Of a stretch of DNA of 64,000 nt, positions 20,860 through 33,709 are shown in pieces. The notes beneath the pieces were generated by a model, which saw nothing but the letters and a program-made list of their open reading frames with translations, was not told the origin of the DNA and searched no databases. How positions within the stretch are numbered: position 1 is the first letter of the stretch; every line of letters starts with the position of its first letter. The stretch is from NCBI GenBank assembly GCA_037178675.1, contig JAYMGJ010000075.1, positions 1 through 64,000 of the forward strand. Reading direction: 5' to 3'. The position numbers were made by a program, and so were the translations under genes. The stretch comes from Scleroderma bovista. Its lineage: Eukaryota; Basidiomycota; Agaricomycetes; Boletales; Sclerodermataceae.

Positions 20860-23500
20860 ACGAGCACCAGCCAGGTGCGTCACAACTGGGAGACCACCAC
20901 ACTTGATGACAAATTCACCAATACCTGTGACTGTGGCAACCATCTGCGACAGAATTGACATTGCTTTATTGGACCATCCTTTGGGATCGCTCTGTTCAAG
21001 AAGGGTAAGCTACATCGTGTTAGGGCTAAGCGCCTTGATTGCCCAGCCCTGGAGATCAACCTAAGTGTGAATGATGCCAGGATCAAGCAGAGGAAGTGAT
21101 GGGAAAAAGTATGGGTCATCTGTGGGAAAGCAAAGACATGCATGGTTGTAGTTGACTTGTAGACAGTCTTGAGGAGCATGGTATCCCAGCTGCTTGCAAG
21201 GAAGCAGTGGTGTAAACTCAAGAGGAAATGCCATAGTTCTGTCAGTTCGTTGACATCTTCGAGTGGCGTTGTGTCATTGTATTGTTTATCCCAGAACACC
21301 CAGGTGCCAGGGCACTATAGAGATCCCACAAGCCTAGCCCAACAAATGTCACCTCAGCTTGGTACACCACCAGTGTTGGATCTATATGAGTCAAGCTGGA
21401 TGACAGAGACACCTCTAGCTTCCATAGCTAGAACACCGTCAGCACAAGTATTGTAAACATGAGATATCTCCTTACTCCGCTTCCACTTGGCCTCTGGCTC
21501 TTGCAGCAACAATGAGAAATATATATAGCTCCATTTTGCCCTTGCTAGTATGGACTTCTCAGCTCCAGGGGACCGCTCTGTTGGGCACTTGGCAACCTTG
21601 TGTGTAGGTGTAGATCCGGATCCAATGGTCCCTGCTGAGCTCACAGAGGACGACACTTGAGAGCTCACATCAGTCGCAGCATCTTGAAGAATCTGCTGTT
21701 GTTGCTTGACAAACAAACTCAAATCATGCTCTTCAATATTCGGCAGTATTTGTGGGATCCTGTGGAGCCTGAACCTGCTAGAAGGACCTGACAACTCGAT
21801 CACAACATGCGCTTTGAGAATTGAATGACTGTCAGGCAACAAAGCATGTGCTACATGAAAGACAATGAGCCCCAACGACTTTCCACTAAATATTGATGGA
21901 AGAGGTTTTCTATGCACCACACTTGCAGTTCATGGTAACTTCTGAATCCTGTCTGAAGATGCTTTGGTAAATATTTCGACATCCCAGCCCCCACAGGCAG
22001 GGAGATGACACTCGACTGATCGAGGTCAGCAGTGGCATTCCCTGACTTCACTGAGGTTGTGTGCACTGCTAACTGTCAGTGCATTGTCATCAGGGTGAAT
22101 GGCATACTCAACAGTGAGTGCCTGTTGGTCAAGCTGGAAATGCATGCGCTCAATGCTGACGCCGTATCCATGGCCAGCTAATATTGGCACACGTCATCCA
22201 TGCAGTTTGACAGTCTAGTACAAACTGAGAACCATGGTAGAGAGCTGCTGACAAATGCTGGTGGAGGTGTTGAAGTTGCATATGGCCAGGAGGTCATGCT
22301 ACCAGAAGCAGGTAATTTGGAACCGAGGGATAGGTATTACCAATGAGAGACATTTCTTGATTTATTCAGCTGGTGATGCAGATGCCTGAGGAGCGGATGG
22401 GTGTATGAACTGAATCCACCAGGTGAAAACTGGAAGAGACGGAGAAAAGTGAATAAACCAACATGCAACGTTTGATCTAACATATTGGATGCCATTGGGT
22501 GGTAGGCTTCGTTGCCAACTGACATTCTGCTCCATCTCTGTGTATCCTTTTTGGCCATGGGTTGTTGTCCCTGTTCCAGCTCCCAATGAGACCACTCGAC
22601 CATTTGTTGCTGGAGTCACTATATTCATCAGATGCATAGCTCTTCCATTGGCTGTTGCAGCAGAAGTATCTGCTAGCTTTGTGGAGCTCTGTCACAAATA
22701 GAACATCATGGATTCCAAGGCTCATTTGCAAATATCAACGACAGATCTGAGGGCACTCTTTCCTCGTATGCTATGGTTGAGGGAGACAGACTGCAACTGC
22801 AACTGATCCTCCACTTCTGAATCAGACACGTATGTCAGTCCAGACTCCAGAGGCCTGCTTGGAAAGTGGTTGTCAGCCAGTGAGATGGTTAGGGGGTGGA
22901 GCCAACCGATGGTTGGAGGCAGAATGGGTCTCCTTCTTGTATTCAACAGACATGCTACATGGCACAGCAAGGTTGCTTTGAGAAGCAAAGGTCCATGAGC
23001 AGTCAGAATTGTTTGTGTGCATGTCGTAAGAGGTGGATGCGGCTTGGTTGAATGCGATGCCATGTTGACTGAGGTATCTTTGATGGTCCACCTCTCAGGT
23101 TCAAGAATATTGAGCAATTGTTTGCACTTGAGACAGGTGTAATGGATGAGAGTGGTCTCTTGGTTATCTGCCGAGTCCAGAGCTGGAGCTGAACCAGACG
23201 AGGCAGAGATCATGGGTTTGGGGGGTGAGCGGGAGCCTGTGGTTGGAGCCCTAAAATGGCAAGATCATGCATGCGATACAGGGACCACTGACCCGTAAGC
23301 GTAGGAAGCAGAAATTGAGTTGGGATAGACATTGTTTGGTCTTGGGTAGTAAAAATGTGATGGTTTTGGTTTGTGGAGAAATGTGTGGAGATTGAGACAC
23401 CTGCTTTGACCCAATGGAGTGCCCGAGAATGACATGGATTACACCAGGGGAACATAGTTGTCCCCATGCAGCACCACGCTAGTATTAGCCAGTGTGGCTT
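20860..23500 (-). pseudogene. Unrecognised decayed gene
   Basis: Minus-strand protein-like stretches in shifting frames: 23213-22722 (CxxC in YTCLKCKQLL, then YVSDSEVEDQ), 22700-22360 (NGRAMHLMNIVTPATNGRVV), 21920-21354 (HALLPDSHSILKAHVVIEL, EPEAKWKRSKEISHVYNTC) and 21240-20862 (VDLQGWAIKAL, LLEQSDPKGWSNKAM, VVTHLAGAR). I do not recognise the family. The last stretch ends exactly where family E copy 3 begins. Several in-frame TGA/TAG codons are present. Confidence 0.4.
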
Positions 23501-24615
23501 CTCTCTCACTGTCCAGAGGGATACTACCCGACTAGTGGTAACAGAAATTTATGTAAAGTCATGCACAACGAGTATGATAATGTCACTGAGGGAATCTGAC
23601 CTGACGATACAATGCATCCGTGCAGATACCCCATCATTGAGCGAAGCAACCGGCAGAGCGAATGTAAAATGGAGTCCAGCAAATTGTCTAGAATGAATAC
23701 TCTCTATCCCAACTTGACTCATGGGAATCTGAATCGTACATGGCATTTACCAAATACTGGTTTTCCTCATCAGAGTCAGAGTCGCAGTCAACACCACTAG
23801 TAATATTTGCATTTTGCAATTCGCCACCATCCGACCATGACAAGCTATCTGAGTCATCACCGGACCTATCATCCACCTCAGCTGTGTCACAACTCTTCCC
23901 ACTGTCCCCAATGTCGCCATCGTGATCATCAACCAATTTCTCCTGACCTAGATTTGATGTGAAGGTGTACATGTGCCCTACACCATGTCCCCAGTGGTAT
24001 CACACCATCATATCACAATCAACAAATCTACACACCACACAAAGGAAATCAACACTCTTAAGTCAGGAATGTCACTGCAAATGCTCACCAATTGACATAA
24101 TACTGTTTCCAGCCCTCTGAGTCGCAAGCATTTCTTGAGAACACCATACCATCTGTATGTAACTTGCCAGCCGCAAAGGCAGGCACAAGATGACAGCTTC
24201 TCAGAACATCTCCTGGATCAATGAAACTGAACGCAGAGTCTGCTTGGTTCATCAGAACAAACCTCACTTTATCCAACAAGCAGGCACCCCATGCAGCTGA
24301 GGCATCAACTAGTTCTATGTAGTCTGATGCTCCAATTCCCCCTGTCAATACAACTTCAGTAATTGTTCCATGCAAACTGAAGAACCAGTTACAAACCAGC
24401 TGAGTAGAAAATGAATCTGTGGTCCCAAAAAGTTTGATCTGAAAAGGATAATCACCGAGTGCATGGAGCTTGTATGTATTGAGGTTCAGCACCTTCAGTC
24501 GGTGATCATTTGTAGTGGTGGAGCTTGTAGTCATGGTGGTTGAAGGTGCTGCATGAGCCTCCTTCTGTCTGCAGCATTCAGCCTCACGTCTGAGTTCTTT
24601 TGTTGTGAAAGTGGT

Positions 24616-26937
24616 GTCACACACCAAATGTGTTTGGTACTGTGGACATGGAGAAAGTTAGCCAATGAAACTAATGTGAAGAACGCACACCCAAGATCTG
24701 TTGAAAGATTGTCCCGACTTGAGGGATACAGACAGCCCTCGCTATCCATATCACGCAAAGTCAAGACTATCCTTATGCGAAGAATGAATACAAGCTTGTC
24801 ATAGCCATCTATCGCACAAGAATGACTATCCTGGAGCGAGAGATGAATGCCATCGTCTGGCAGTCACCCCTCGCACAAGAACCGCCAAGAAGCAGAAGAA
24901 TCCAAGGATTGATGATCATTTCAGTATGAGAGAGGAATGCAACCTACTGCAGTCCAACTCCCATACCAGAACAACCAAAGAAGCAGAAGAAACGAAGGAG
25001 AAATGAAGGAGAAAAAGAAGAATCATTTTTAGTGCCCAAATGTCAAATTTAGGCACCCAGTGCTGGCATTCCAATATTTTGAATAGCTCCGCCATTTTTG
25101 AAGCTATCAATCATGTGACTATATCATCATGGAGCCTAGACCATGGTCTATCTGCTGTCAAGTTCCGACATAAATCTGTTCATTTCCCACGGAGATATTC
25201 CACCCGCAATCCAGACACCTGCTTCATCACTCACTATGGAGTCCACATTTTCTCTGGAACGTTTCTCCGCTATTGCAGCAGACCTCAACTATGTCCTGCT
25301 CTTGGGACAGACTCTCCCTGAGCTCCTGTGTACTGTCTGGTACATATCTTCCCAGCCTGCTCCCTCAGTCCCTCTCGTTCTCGGTCAGTGCGTTCTCCTC
25401 ATCAGTCCTGCGTCGCGTACATACTTTGGTTGTCTCAAGTCTATTGTTAGACTTGAAAATTCATACCTGGTCGTCTCTGTGTCTCCTGAGTCCTCTGCAT
25501 ATGGTCCTTTCATCCCAGAGTCCTGTCACATCCATCTCCCTCTATCATTCATCTTGCTTCCCTGGACACGTCGAATCCGCTACTTGTGATTCTCTTCCCT
25601 GCTATCCCGCAACAAACACAAATGAAACAGTGCTCTAGAACCCTTCTTAGGAGCCCTAATAGAGTACAGAACCTTCCCCTTACTGCTCAAGGGAAGACTG
25701 CACTTCGGGAGCACCAAATTTCGCGTTTTTGCTCTACAGAAGCTCAATCCAAGGGATTTGTGACACTCTGTGACCAGCTGTGACTCTACTTGTCATTCCA
25801 GGCCCCCTGACACTGCTCTTCTGGTCGGATCAATTCTTTTATTATCCCCTAGCCACTCCCATCAGTGGCACTGCTTCAGAAGCTCATCTCCAGATCTAAA
25901 GTTCAATCAATCACAGGTTGTGCTTCCCTTCTGTCTGAGTCACACAGAGTCACTCTGAGTCACTCTGCTGCACATTATTCATCCCCTCTTGGCATTACTA
26001 ATCCCCATTACTCCCCTTACCAATCACTTACCAATCATCCTTCAAATCATGCTTATCATGCTGCTTATCAATTCATGACTCATGCCCCCTATGATTCATA
26101 TGCATTATGTCATCGCATATGCTCATTTAGCTTTGATCTACTCATCCCATGCTTTCCCCCCCTCTCTTTTGGGCCCCATGCAATGATTTTTCCATATTCT
26201 TGGTTATGCACCCCTTTTTACCTATGTTTTTGCTCATTCCCTTGGCTCAGCAGCTTGTTCAGGCTCTCCCCATCAATGACTCAGCCTGATTACACTGCTT
26301 ATCAATCACTTACCAATTTCTTACCAAGCACTTAGTCATTTGTGCTTACAGGGCCACAGCCCCTCCTGTATATAAACCAGCAGCCAAAGGCTGCAAGGAA
26401 GTGTCTGCTTCCCCCTCAATAAAGCGACCACATTCACTCTCCCTCTCTGTCTATAAGCTCCCTCTTTGTCTTTGGACTTGTAGGTCACTCAGTGCTGGCC
26501 TAAAGCTCCTATATTGTTGTTTATCAGATATATCTTGTATCTGATCATTTCTCTAGGCTGAAGCGCAGTCTAGCATCACTGTCCACTCTATCCAATCACT
26601 GTCCATTGCATTCTTGAAGCAGGAACTGTCCCCTTGCTTCCCTGTTATCCAATCACTGCTATTACCCCCCCCATCATCAATCTATCATCGCTCTTCAATC
26701 CCAGGACTCTTCCTAACCACTGTGGTAGGCTGAAGAGGAGTCAATACCATCCCCAGTCGCATCTATTCCCCATCAGAAGCCCTTCCCTTCCCTCCTGCAT
26801 CCTGCCTGAAGGTGTGCAGCACATCCCCCTGAGGAGATTAAATACCAGAAACACAAAGGAAGACCACCACTCGCATATTGCTGTCATTTGGTGTTGGTTG
26901 TTGGTTGTTCTGACCTCTTCCCTCACTTAGGCGCACA
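24616..26937 (+). mobile_element. Long solo LTR (family E), copy 4
   Basis: It starts TGTCACACACC and ends GCGCACA, with a perfect 4-bp duplication GTGG (24612-24615 and 26938-26941). Excision rejoins the Plavaka reading in frame (FRDTCTT then FTTKELRRE). In this orientation it shows LTR landmarks: TATATAAA near 26371 and AATAAA near 26421. It is 2322 bp and diverged from copies 1 and 2, mostly in the middle part. Confidence 0.85.
25143..25589 (+). CDS. Conserved ORF inside family E LTR, copy 4
   Basis: This 148-codon frame is homologous to those of copies 1 and 3, in the sense orientation of the LTR. It lies upstream of the TATA-like box, i.e. in the U3-like part. Product unrecognised. Confidence 0.45.
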   Translation: MVYLLSSSDINLFISHGDIPPAIQTPASSLTMESTFSLERFSAIAADLNYVLLLGQTLPELLCTVWYISSQPAPSVPLVLGQCVLLISPASRTYFGCLKSIVRLENSYLVVSVSPESSAYGPFIPESCHIHLPLSFILLPWTRRIRYL

Positions 26938-27507
26938 GTGGTACATGTGTCCCTGAAAAAACGAAGCTCGTTACCCAGCTCACAAGTGACTCTCTGAAAG
27001 ATTTGCATCGTGTTGTCAGTATGCATACATAACTTTGCCAGCCCATGGCCAGTGCACCAGTATAAACAGAAGTTTCAGAACTTGGCTGTCATGGGGGTGT
27101 GGTAGGAGGCCAGTGAAGACCGGGATGGCACACTAGTACAAGGTAATGATAGTACCATAAGCCATGCATGTCACAGAGCGAGTCAACACTGGAGTACTCA
27201 CTTGTAATATATCCTCGAAATCCCGCGCAGCCATCTGCTTTAACTCTGAGATGTTCCTTGAAAACCGACAGATAGTATCTCGCCCAAATGAGGGCACTTG
27301 GCAGTACCTAGGTAAGGTAGTGGACATGACAACTTGACCTTAATCACATGATGCATCACAGTGTGATGCTGTGCTGTTAAGTGCTTACAAGTGACGATAA
27401 AACATAGCAAGATTTAGAGTATATTAGTCGGGTACGGAGACACAGATTTTAATAATGAAGATCTATGGTATTATATAGGAATATAAGATGGTTATAAGAG
27501 AGATGAA

Positions 27508-29065
27508 TTAAGTTGCTCGAGTAGTAGACTTGTTGGCCTGAGTGGAGTCACTGGAGCAGTGGGCAGTATCAAATTCAAGCAAAATACTTTCTGGGAGTAC
27601 ATGGTGACCACGGTACTTCTTGATTGCCCAAGCAGCTTGCTGCCCATTGAGCCCCTTGAGATATGCATCCATAAAGCATGACAATCTGATTGCAAAGCTG
27701 GATCTGATCTGAGCATATGAGCCATATGATTATCATGATTGATAATCAGAAATTGCTTACCGCCGCATTGAGTTCATGGGCACAGCTTTGAGTAAGTCAA
27801 CAACACTCCTTTCCAATGCATCCTCAGAAGGCGGGTGTGGCTTCATTCAATAAATCCGCTTTGCAAACCCCCAACACTGCTCAATAAAATTGAGCTTGCA
27901 ATGAAACTTCGGCAAGAAAATGACTTCTGATCCATGGGACTGACAGGTCGTCTCGACAATTGACTTGACATTCATGAAATCGGGTTGATTAAACATCAAT
28001 CAACGACAGCAACACTCTGTCTTATCCAGTGGACACTTGAAACCCTTACATCCAGCTGGGAGATGAGGTGCATTTGTGTAGCCTTGTTCGACAAGAATCT
28101 GAGCCATTCCCTTAAACCATCCAGCACGCTCGTGGCCCTCCGGAAAGTAAAGTGGCTGGGGGGCGCCATTTGGCAGTCGTGCATCAGTCATCCAAATTTT
28201 TTCTTTGACCACATTCCCATTGCCATCACGAACTGGCTTTCCATTAGTGTCCTTCGCTATCACCATAATCCCCCAGCTTTCAGAGGGGGACTTTGGCATT
28301 TTGCGAGCAGATAGTGTGTCGCTTGCACATTTGAGGTGAGTCTTTGCATTGTCAAAGATGAAAATATGTTCTTTGTTCAGGTAATGCTTCGCTAGGATGA
28401 CCATTGCATTCCCCACCTGTGCAACAACCTCATCATTTGTGAAGTATCCATCACGACCCTTCCCAGCCTTGAAAAGTACACATGCGCTCTCATTTCCATT
28501 GGGTGATTGAATCCACCCATAATCTGCAGACACAAAATCAGAAACCATCAAAGAAACCCCTTCCCCTTTGGGCTGCGGTACAGCATTTTCGGTTTGATGA
28601 ACCCATCACAATTTTCACTGATTGTTTGCATACAATGTGGACTCATCATGAAACCACACAACAGCATGGCATTGGGGAACTGTTTGTGCCTCCATGACCT
28701 CCTCAACATCATTGTTTGTTGGGTTAACCTGCCACTTACGCATCCGTGGCTGGAGATTACTCCATGCAGGGAGGAAGATGTTTTGATGGTATGTCACTAC
28801 ATCTTCATGCTTGTGGCCATCCACATATTGACCTTTAGCCTCTCATTTCCATTTCCAGCCCATTCATTTCATCCAGTGGTGAGTGGTCTTCAAGCTGATT
28901 GATCCTGGGACCTTCAAGCGCTCCTGGTTCTCGGGATCCCTGAGGAAGTCAAGAATATCCTCAGCATGTGCATACTTCCCAATGCTGCACAGGTGGAGAC
29001 TAAGTTCCTCGACCACAGCTTCATCGTCAATTGCTGAGCTCCTCTGCCATTTTTGTCCTCTACCT
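27508..29065 (-). pseudogene. DDE_3-like (IS630/Tc1-mariner-type) transposase
   Basis: On the minus strand: SLHLCSIGKYAHAEDILDFL, GQYVDGHKHEDVVTY, then the catalytic blocks VVWFHDEST (first Asp), IFIFDNAKTHL (second Asp) and LNFIEQCWGFAKR (Glu), and a KYRGHHVLPES tail. This is a family common in basidiomycetes and annotated as a DDE superfamily endonuclease. 28551-28000 is one uninterrupted frame; an intron with a GT donor lies at about 27714-27761; a TGA follows FAKRIY. It lies inside the Plavaka gene, between TPQVE and QVPSF; the exact insertion ends and target duplication were not resolved, and about 70 Plavaka codons seem lost. Confidence 0.75.
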
Positions 29066-29859
29066 GAGGTGTGTCAACAACATAATGCTGCTGATAGATA
29101 AGTCAACATGCTGCCATTACTTTACCCCAGCGCTCCTCAGTGTCCACACAGGCTAATACTTTCCATTGCCACATATCGTTGTTTGATCCCAGATCATCGA
29201 TCTGGTTCTTGGGGGTAAGACACTGAGGGCAAGGACACATCCCAAGGTTGTGAATGTTGGCAATAAGGACCCTGTTATATCAGGGAAATCATATCATGCT
29301 TGCTCTACTTCAGGGGTTGATACTTACTTCTCTGGATAGTCAGCTGAATATGTAAAAATACGGGGAAACAAGCACCTCTGAATGGAGTCTGCACACATTA
29401 TAACGATTCTGTGCTGGTATGCCCAAACAAATTCTTCATCAAGTATTTCTTGCCATTGGCCATGGAACAGTTCCTGATGACAGTGTGTAAAGAAAATGTC
29501 ACTAGGCTGCTTGTCTTTGAGATGATCAAACACAAAGTCTTTGAAGTTGTTAGGGAGCTAAGCGAAATGTCAGTTGCCAAACCATTCACTTGTGCAACAA
29601 TAATGTACTGTTTGAAAATATGCAACATGATTGCAAAGATGGGCAGAAGGTTGACACCTCACATACTTACTCTCATTCCCAAAGTACATATAAAGGGGCC
29701 AAAGTTTTGCATCCCCGAAGGCCATAAGTTGTGTTGCATCAGACCAAAACATGAGGGCCACAATATGATGAGGCAGTTCACAGCCAGGTTCATGTGGAGT
29801 GACCTGTAACTGGTTGTGTGCATTGAGGAAAGACTTCAATGTGAAAAGTTCACTGTGCA

Positions 29860-30618
29860 TGTCAAGCACCTACAATCTCTGCCTTGCTTCTGGGTGCTAC
29901 TCCGATGAAAAGGGGGACAAGTCCAATGGGAGGAGGTACAACTCTGAAAGGAGGAGACGCAAGTCCGACGTAGAGGAGGACAAGTCCTACAGAGAAGGAG
30001 TTCAGCACCTGAAGAAGAGAAAGGAAGACAGGGGGTGAGGGTGTCGGCTTCAGCTTATGTGCTGTGCCCTTGGACAGGCTCAGCCCTTGTATTTTGGAGG
30101 AGCGGAGGAGTGACAGAGGAGTAGGAGGAGGAACTTAGAGCCAGACAGAAGCAAGATGAGGACGGGGCTTTGTTGATATTCATACTAAGTTACAAGGAAA
30201 TACACAGGGACTTATATACGAACTGAAAGGACAGGATCCTTGTGATAAACACAAGACATGTGAAAGGCGGAGTAGGAGAAACACATGAGAGGAGGAAACA
30301 CATGAAAGGGGGTAAACACATGGAAGGTGTACGTAGCAACAGGGTGACAAGTAAGTGACAGGAAGGAAACAGGGTATGTACCTGGAAGTATGACAGAAGC
30401 GGTCCAGACAGGCCGGAGGAACAGAGTAGGAGTTTGGAGGAGAAACATCGGAGATGGTAGGAGGTATGTTGGAGATGGTAGGAGGTATGTCAGAGATGGT
30501 AGGAGATGTGTCGGAGCAAAATAGGAGATACGTTGGAGTTGGTAGGAGATACATCGGAGCAAAGAGGAGATGCATTGGAGCAAGTAGGAGATGTGTAGGA
30601 GTTGGCATGGATGTGACA
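29860..30618 (+). mobile_element. Solo LTR (family L), copy 2
   Basis: It runs from TGTCAAGCACC to GGATGTGACA, 759 bp, flanked by a perfect 5-bp duplication GTGCA (29855-29859 and 30619-30623). It interrupts the Plavaka transposase between KIGVHC and the next conserved block. Confidence 0.93.
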
Positions 30619-31499
30619 GTGCACCCCAATCTTGTGGGTTTTGTGGGGTGGATGCCAACACGACGCATATGGTTCATAATAAAAAGCATGATGATTTCGA
30701 GAATTGATGACCTTCTTGCGAATAACACTTATGAGAAAGTGATGATAAAAGTTTTGGATTGAATAGGCTACTGGGCCAGGATTCGCAGAACAGCGGGGGA
30801 AAGGCACGGAAATCGTTACAGGGGTGCATTTCCACCCAGCATCATTATGTAGCCATTCCATTGAGTTTCCTGGTGGGGATGTGAGCTCATCTGGTGCTAC
30901 CAAAGTTCCAAGCTTGCGGTCAATTTTGGTCCACTTGGTATCTCGAATATCTTTTGATTTGAAGTCCGAGCTGCCCACAATCTTGAGAAGACTCCGTAAA
31001 CACTTTCTCAACTTCACTGTCCCCTGGTTCCAGTACCAGTCTCCCAGCAGCAGCGAGCTTTGGTTTGGATATGGATAGAAGGTGCTTGCATCTGAGTCAA
31101 TGTCCATAGGGCCAGCAGGGTCAGATATATCTTCCGGATCATTTTCCAGGATGGTGTCATGGTTGTACAACTGAAACAAGCCATAAGAATTAACCTGACT
31201 CTTGAATGTCCTGGGGGGTAATGGGCTGTGAGGTGTGCCGCCCTGTAAATTACTACACACCAGAATGACAGCAAGCTCAGGAACATGTGTCCCTTCTCCA
31301 TCGAACTCCCTGCATTCTGGAGGAGGTAAAGGCATGTGTGTATCAGGAAGTATGTCTCTGTAACATTTCAGCAGACAACAATTAGTTCGCCTAGTCCTGC
31401 ACAAAGATAATGGCAAAGAAGTTGAGTTGGCATCTGACTCCACATTCGCTGCTTGTGATTAAGGAGCTTTTGGCACTGGCAAATCATGCACGGGATACA

Positions 31500-32190
31500 T
31501 GACATCCTAGGCAAATGCGTTGAGCATTTTGAGATTGATTACTGCATATATTTACCTTGTTGTCCCTGACTTCCCCACCCCGCTCAGTGCAATGCACTCC
31601 ATCTGTACATGAAGTGTCCTCCTGTAAACTTTCTGCTTCTGGCACTTGTAAATGGAGGTGTTTTGTCGAGTGGTATATTTCTCTGGTCTTAGAGAGCGCA
31701 CTAGCCAGTCAATTTTTGCCCTTTGTGCAGAGTTTTGTGTGCCTTGTGAATGGTCCAGCTTTGGTGTAGACTCAACCACAATAGCTACAAGATTGGGAAA
31801 AGTCTTGTGACATAGTTGGAGTGTACTATCACTATCAATTTGTACAAAAATTGAATGTGTAGTACACACACTGTTGAATGGAGTGGTACTTATGTAGCTA
31901 ACCTTTGAGAATTCTGCAACTGAGCTAGAACTGGGAAACTTCCAGGATGAAGTTGCCCCGCTGGCATTGTGAGTGTCGTGCCTACCAGAAGGTAGTATGG
32001 AGGGGGGTAATGGCTAGGACTCATGATTTGGAGTGCAAAGTTCATAGAAATGGATGGCACATCATGATCAAGTCGCTCCAATGTGGGTGGCTGTGTCTGT
32101 TAGATATTATTCAGGCCTGCGCAGGTTGTTTCAATAGCAGCTGTTACAGTCTTCACGGCATCGAGGATATGCTTTTGTTCATGGATTGAG
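31500..32190 (-). pseudogene. Unrecognised spliced gene, probably damaged
   Basis: Two minus-strand exons read well: about 32189-31903 (HILDAVKTVTAAIETTCAGL, SMNFALQIMSPSHYPPPYYL) and 31869-31552 (FPNLVAIVVES, IDWLVRSLRPEKY, HVQMECIALSGVGKSG), separated by a short intron-like gap. One in-frame stop lies in the first. I do not recognise the family. Confidence 0.4.
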
Positions 32191-33020
32191 GTATTGACAG
32201 TCTGAAGAAAGACTTAAAGTAGAGTTTGAACTCGCAAGACAACTCACTGGTGGCTACAGAAAGCTGAGACTTCCAGAACACCATCAAATTTGGACCATAC
32301 CCCAGCTCTTTATCATGATAAATCCCACACTTGATATCATGACGGCCTTTAGCATATCATAAAACTTGATCTTTGTTGTTTTATTGATGAAAAAAACTCA
32401 CAATTTGAAGGAATGATAAGTCAGAGGCGCTAGGAGATTGAAAAGAGTTAGGCCCTTCTCAGTGTCTCACAATAGCCAGAAGTAGAAATCCTGCTTTACT
32501 ACCTTGTACATAGTATCATGGTGCGATCTGCACATCCCCTAGTACCCAGCCCACCAGTCGAAGCTGAAGATGGCTATCCGATACATGGTGATCTAATGTC
32601 AATAGTAATCAGTGCTCCCTATCCATAGTACCCCACTTATGGTTCTCCCTCTGCAGATATGTTTATGATGGGGCCACTCCACTGCTTCTTGCAGGAACTG
32701 CCTTGCACAGGGGCTTCTACAATCTCTTGGCCATGATCCTGACCCCTTCTCCATCTTGTTTACTTTGACGTGTGATGCTGCCTCCATGATCAGCCAAGGC
32801 AATGGCCAGTCCTAGGTACAAAGAGATTAATCCCAAGAATAATGTAAATTCTGGCCAGGCCCTACTGTCACTTACCCCTCCAAAGAAGGCTAGTCTACAT
32901 AGGCCAACCAGAGTCTTTATCTGTCCATCCAGGCTGGATCCTCCACAAATTTCTTGGGTGGTGGCACGCTCCATTCATATCCAAAAAGCTGTGAATACAA
33001 TAGCGAGCCTGTGGCAACCC
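32191..33020. other. No gene identified
   Basis: Scattered short frames on both strands, none with recognisable motifs or consistent splicing. Confidence 0.4.
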
Positions 33021-33024
33021 ACAT

Positions 33025-33307
33025 GCCCAAGTATCGCCAAGGGCCGATTATTGAATCATTGCAAACATTGGAGAAAGCTGTATCTGCTCGGATCTCCTTT
33101 GAAAACCTTTATTTTCCCCTCCTTTGACAGCCACTGTCACACGAACAGAGAAGGGTCACCATGGACTTGGGGGAGGAAGAAAAAGATGTGCTGCGCGCTA
33201 GATTGCTCCAGAATGAAACTGATCTTCGTGAACATCGGCGAAAAGTAGACGCTACAGCTTTTATCAAGCTCAGGACCATCGGTCATGGTACCTGTCTTGT
33301 AGCAGAG
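33025..33307 (+). pseudogene. NDR/LATS-type kinase N-terminal fragment
   Basis: The plus strand reads SLQTLEKAVSARISFENLYF, then a TGA at 33125-33127, then LSHEQRRVTMDLGEEE, EHRRKVDATAFIKLRTIGHG. This matches the N-terminal regulatory helix and the start of the kinase domain (TIGHG of the Gly-rich loop) of NDR-family AGC kinases such as Cbk1/Orb6. The usual AFGVV continuation is replaced by TCLVAE, and a possible intron follows at 33308. No further kinase exons are visible, so this is a fragment. Confidence 0.6.
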
Positions 33308-33709
33308 GTTTGTCCTTCCTCTTATATACTTTGTCTGCCGTGTACCGTAATATATCCAGATGGGCTCTTAGCAATCCAATCATGTCACAAACATGGGTAG
33401 AATCAGAATCTTAGTGACATGTGTGACTCACTCATTACTGTGACATTTGTGACTGCCTGACTTGGGGAGACAAGATCAAACCAACTTATCATATAAGTCC
33501 AGTAAAATACAGGCACAAAGTTTCTTATGCAGCAACAGTACAACTCAGAGGCCCAGTGTAAGGAAGTACAGGATACCTGAGGCTCATAGAATAAAAAAAG
33601 GCGATGATAATCATAATGGCCCCACACCTGAACTAGTATGATTGTAATGCTGCAGGAGGAAAAATCTAAAGAAAAACAGTATTGACAAGAAGGACATAGT
33701 GGGATGAGA
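33308..33709. other. No gene identified
   Basis: Noncoding-looking sequence between the kinase fragment and the next small gene. Confidence 0.4.

Larger units (their letters stand above)
23688..31443 (-). pseudogene. Plavaka-type transposase, split by three insertions
   Basis: Four minus-strand pieces form one gene. N-terminal 31443-30624: FYPYPNQSSLLLGDWYWN, NTKW-like DTKWTKID, TPVTISVPF, NFYHH. Middle 29859 to about 29100: PGCELPHHIVALMFWSDAT, AKLWPLYMYFGNESKY, FPRIFTYSADYPEK, CPCPQCLTPK. Third 27329-26938: RQVPSFGRDTI-like block, MAARDFEDIL, ELGNELRFFRDTC. C-terminal 24615-23688: YKLHALGDYPFQIKLFGTTD, IDPGDVLRSCHLVPAF, QYYVNW spliced to FVDCDMM, then an acidic tail. These blocks are characteristic of Plavaka (CACTA-related) transposases of basidiomycetes. 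Deleting the inserts restores reading at 24616/26937 and 29860/30618. In-frame stops confirm a pseudogene. Confidence 0.85.
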
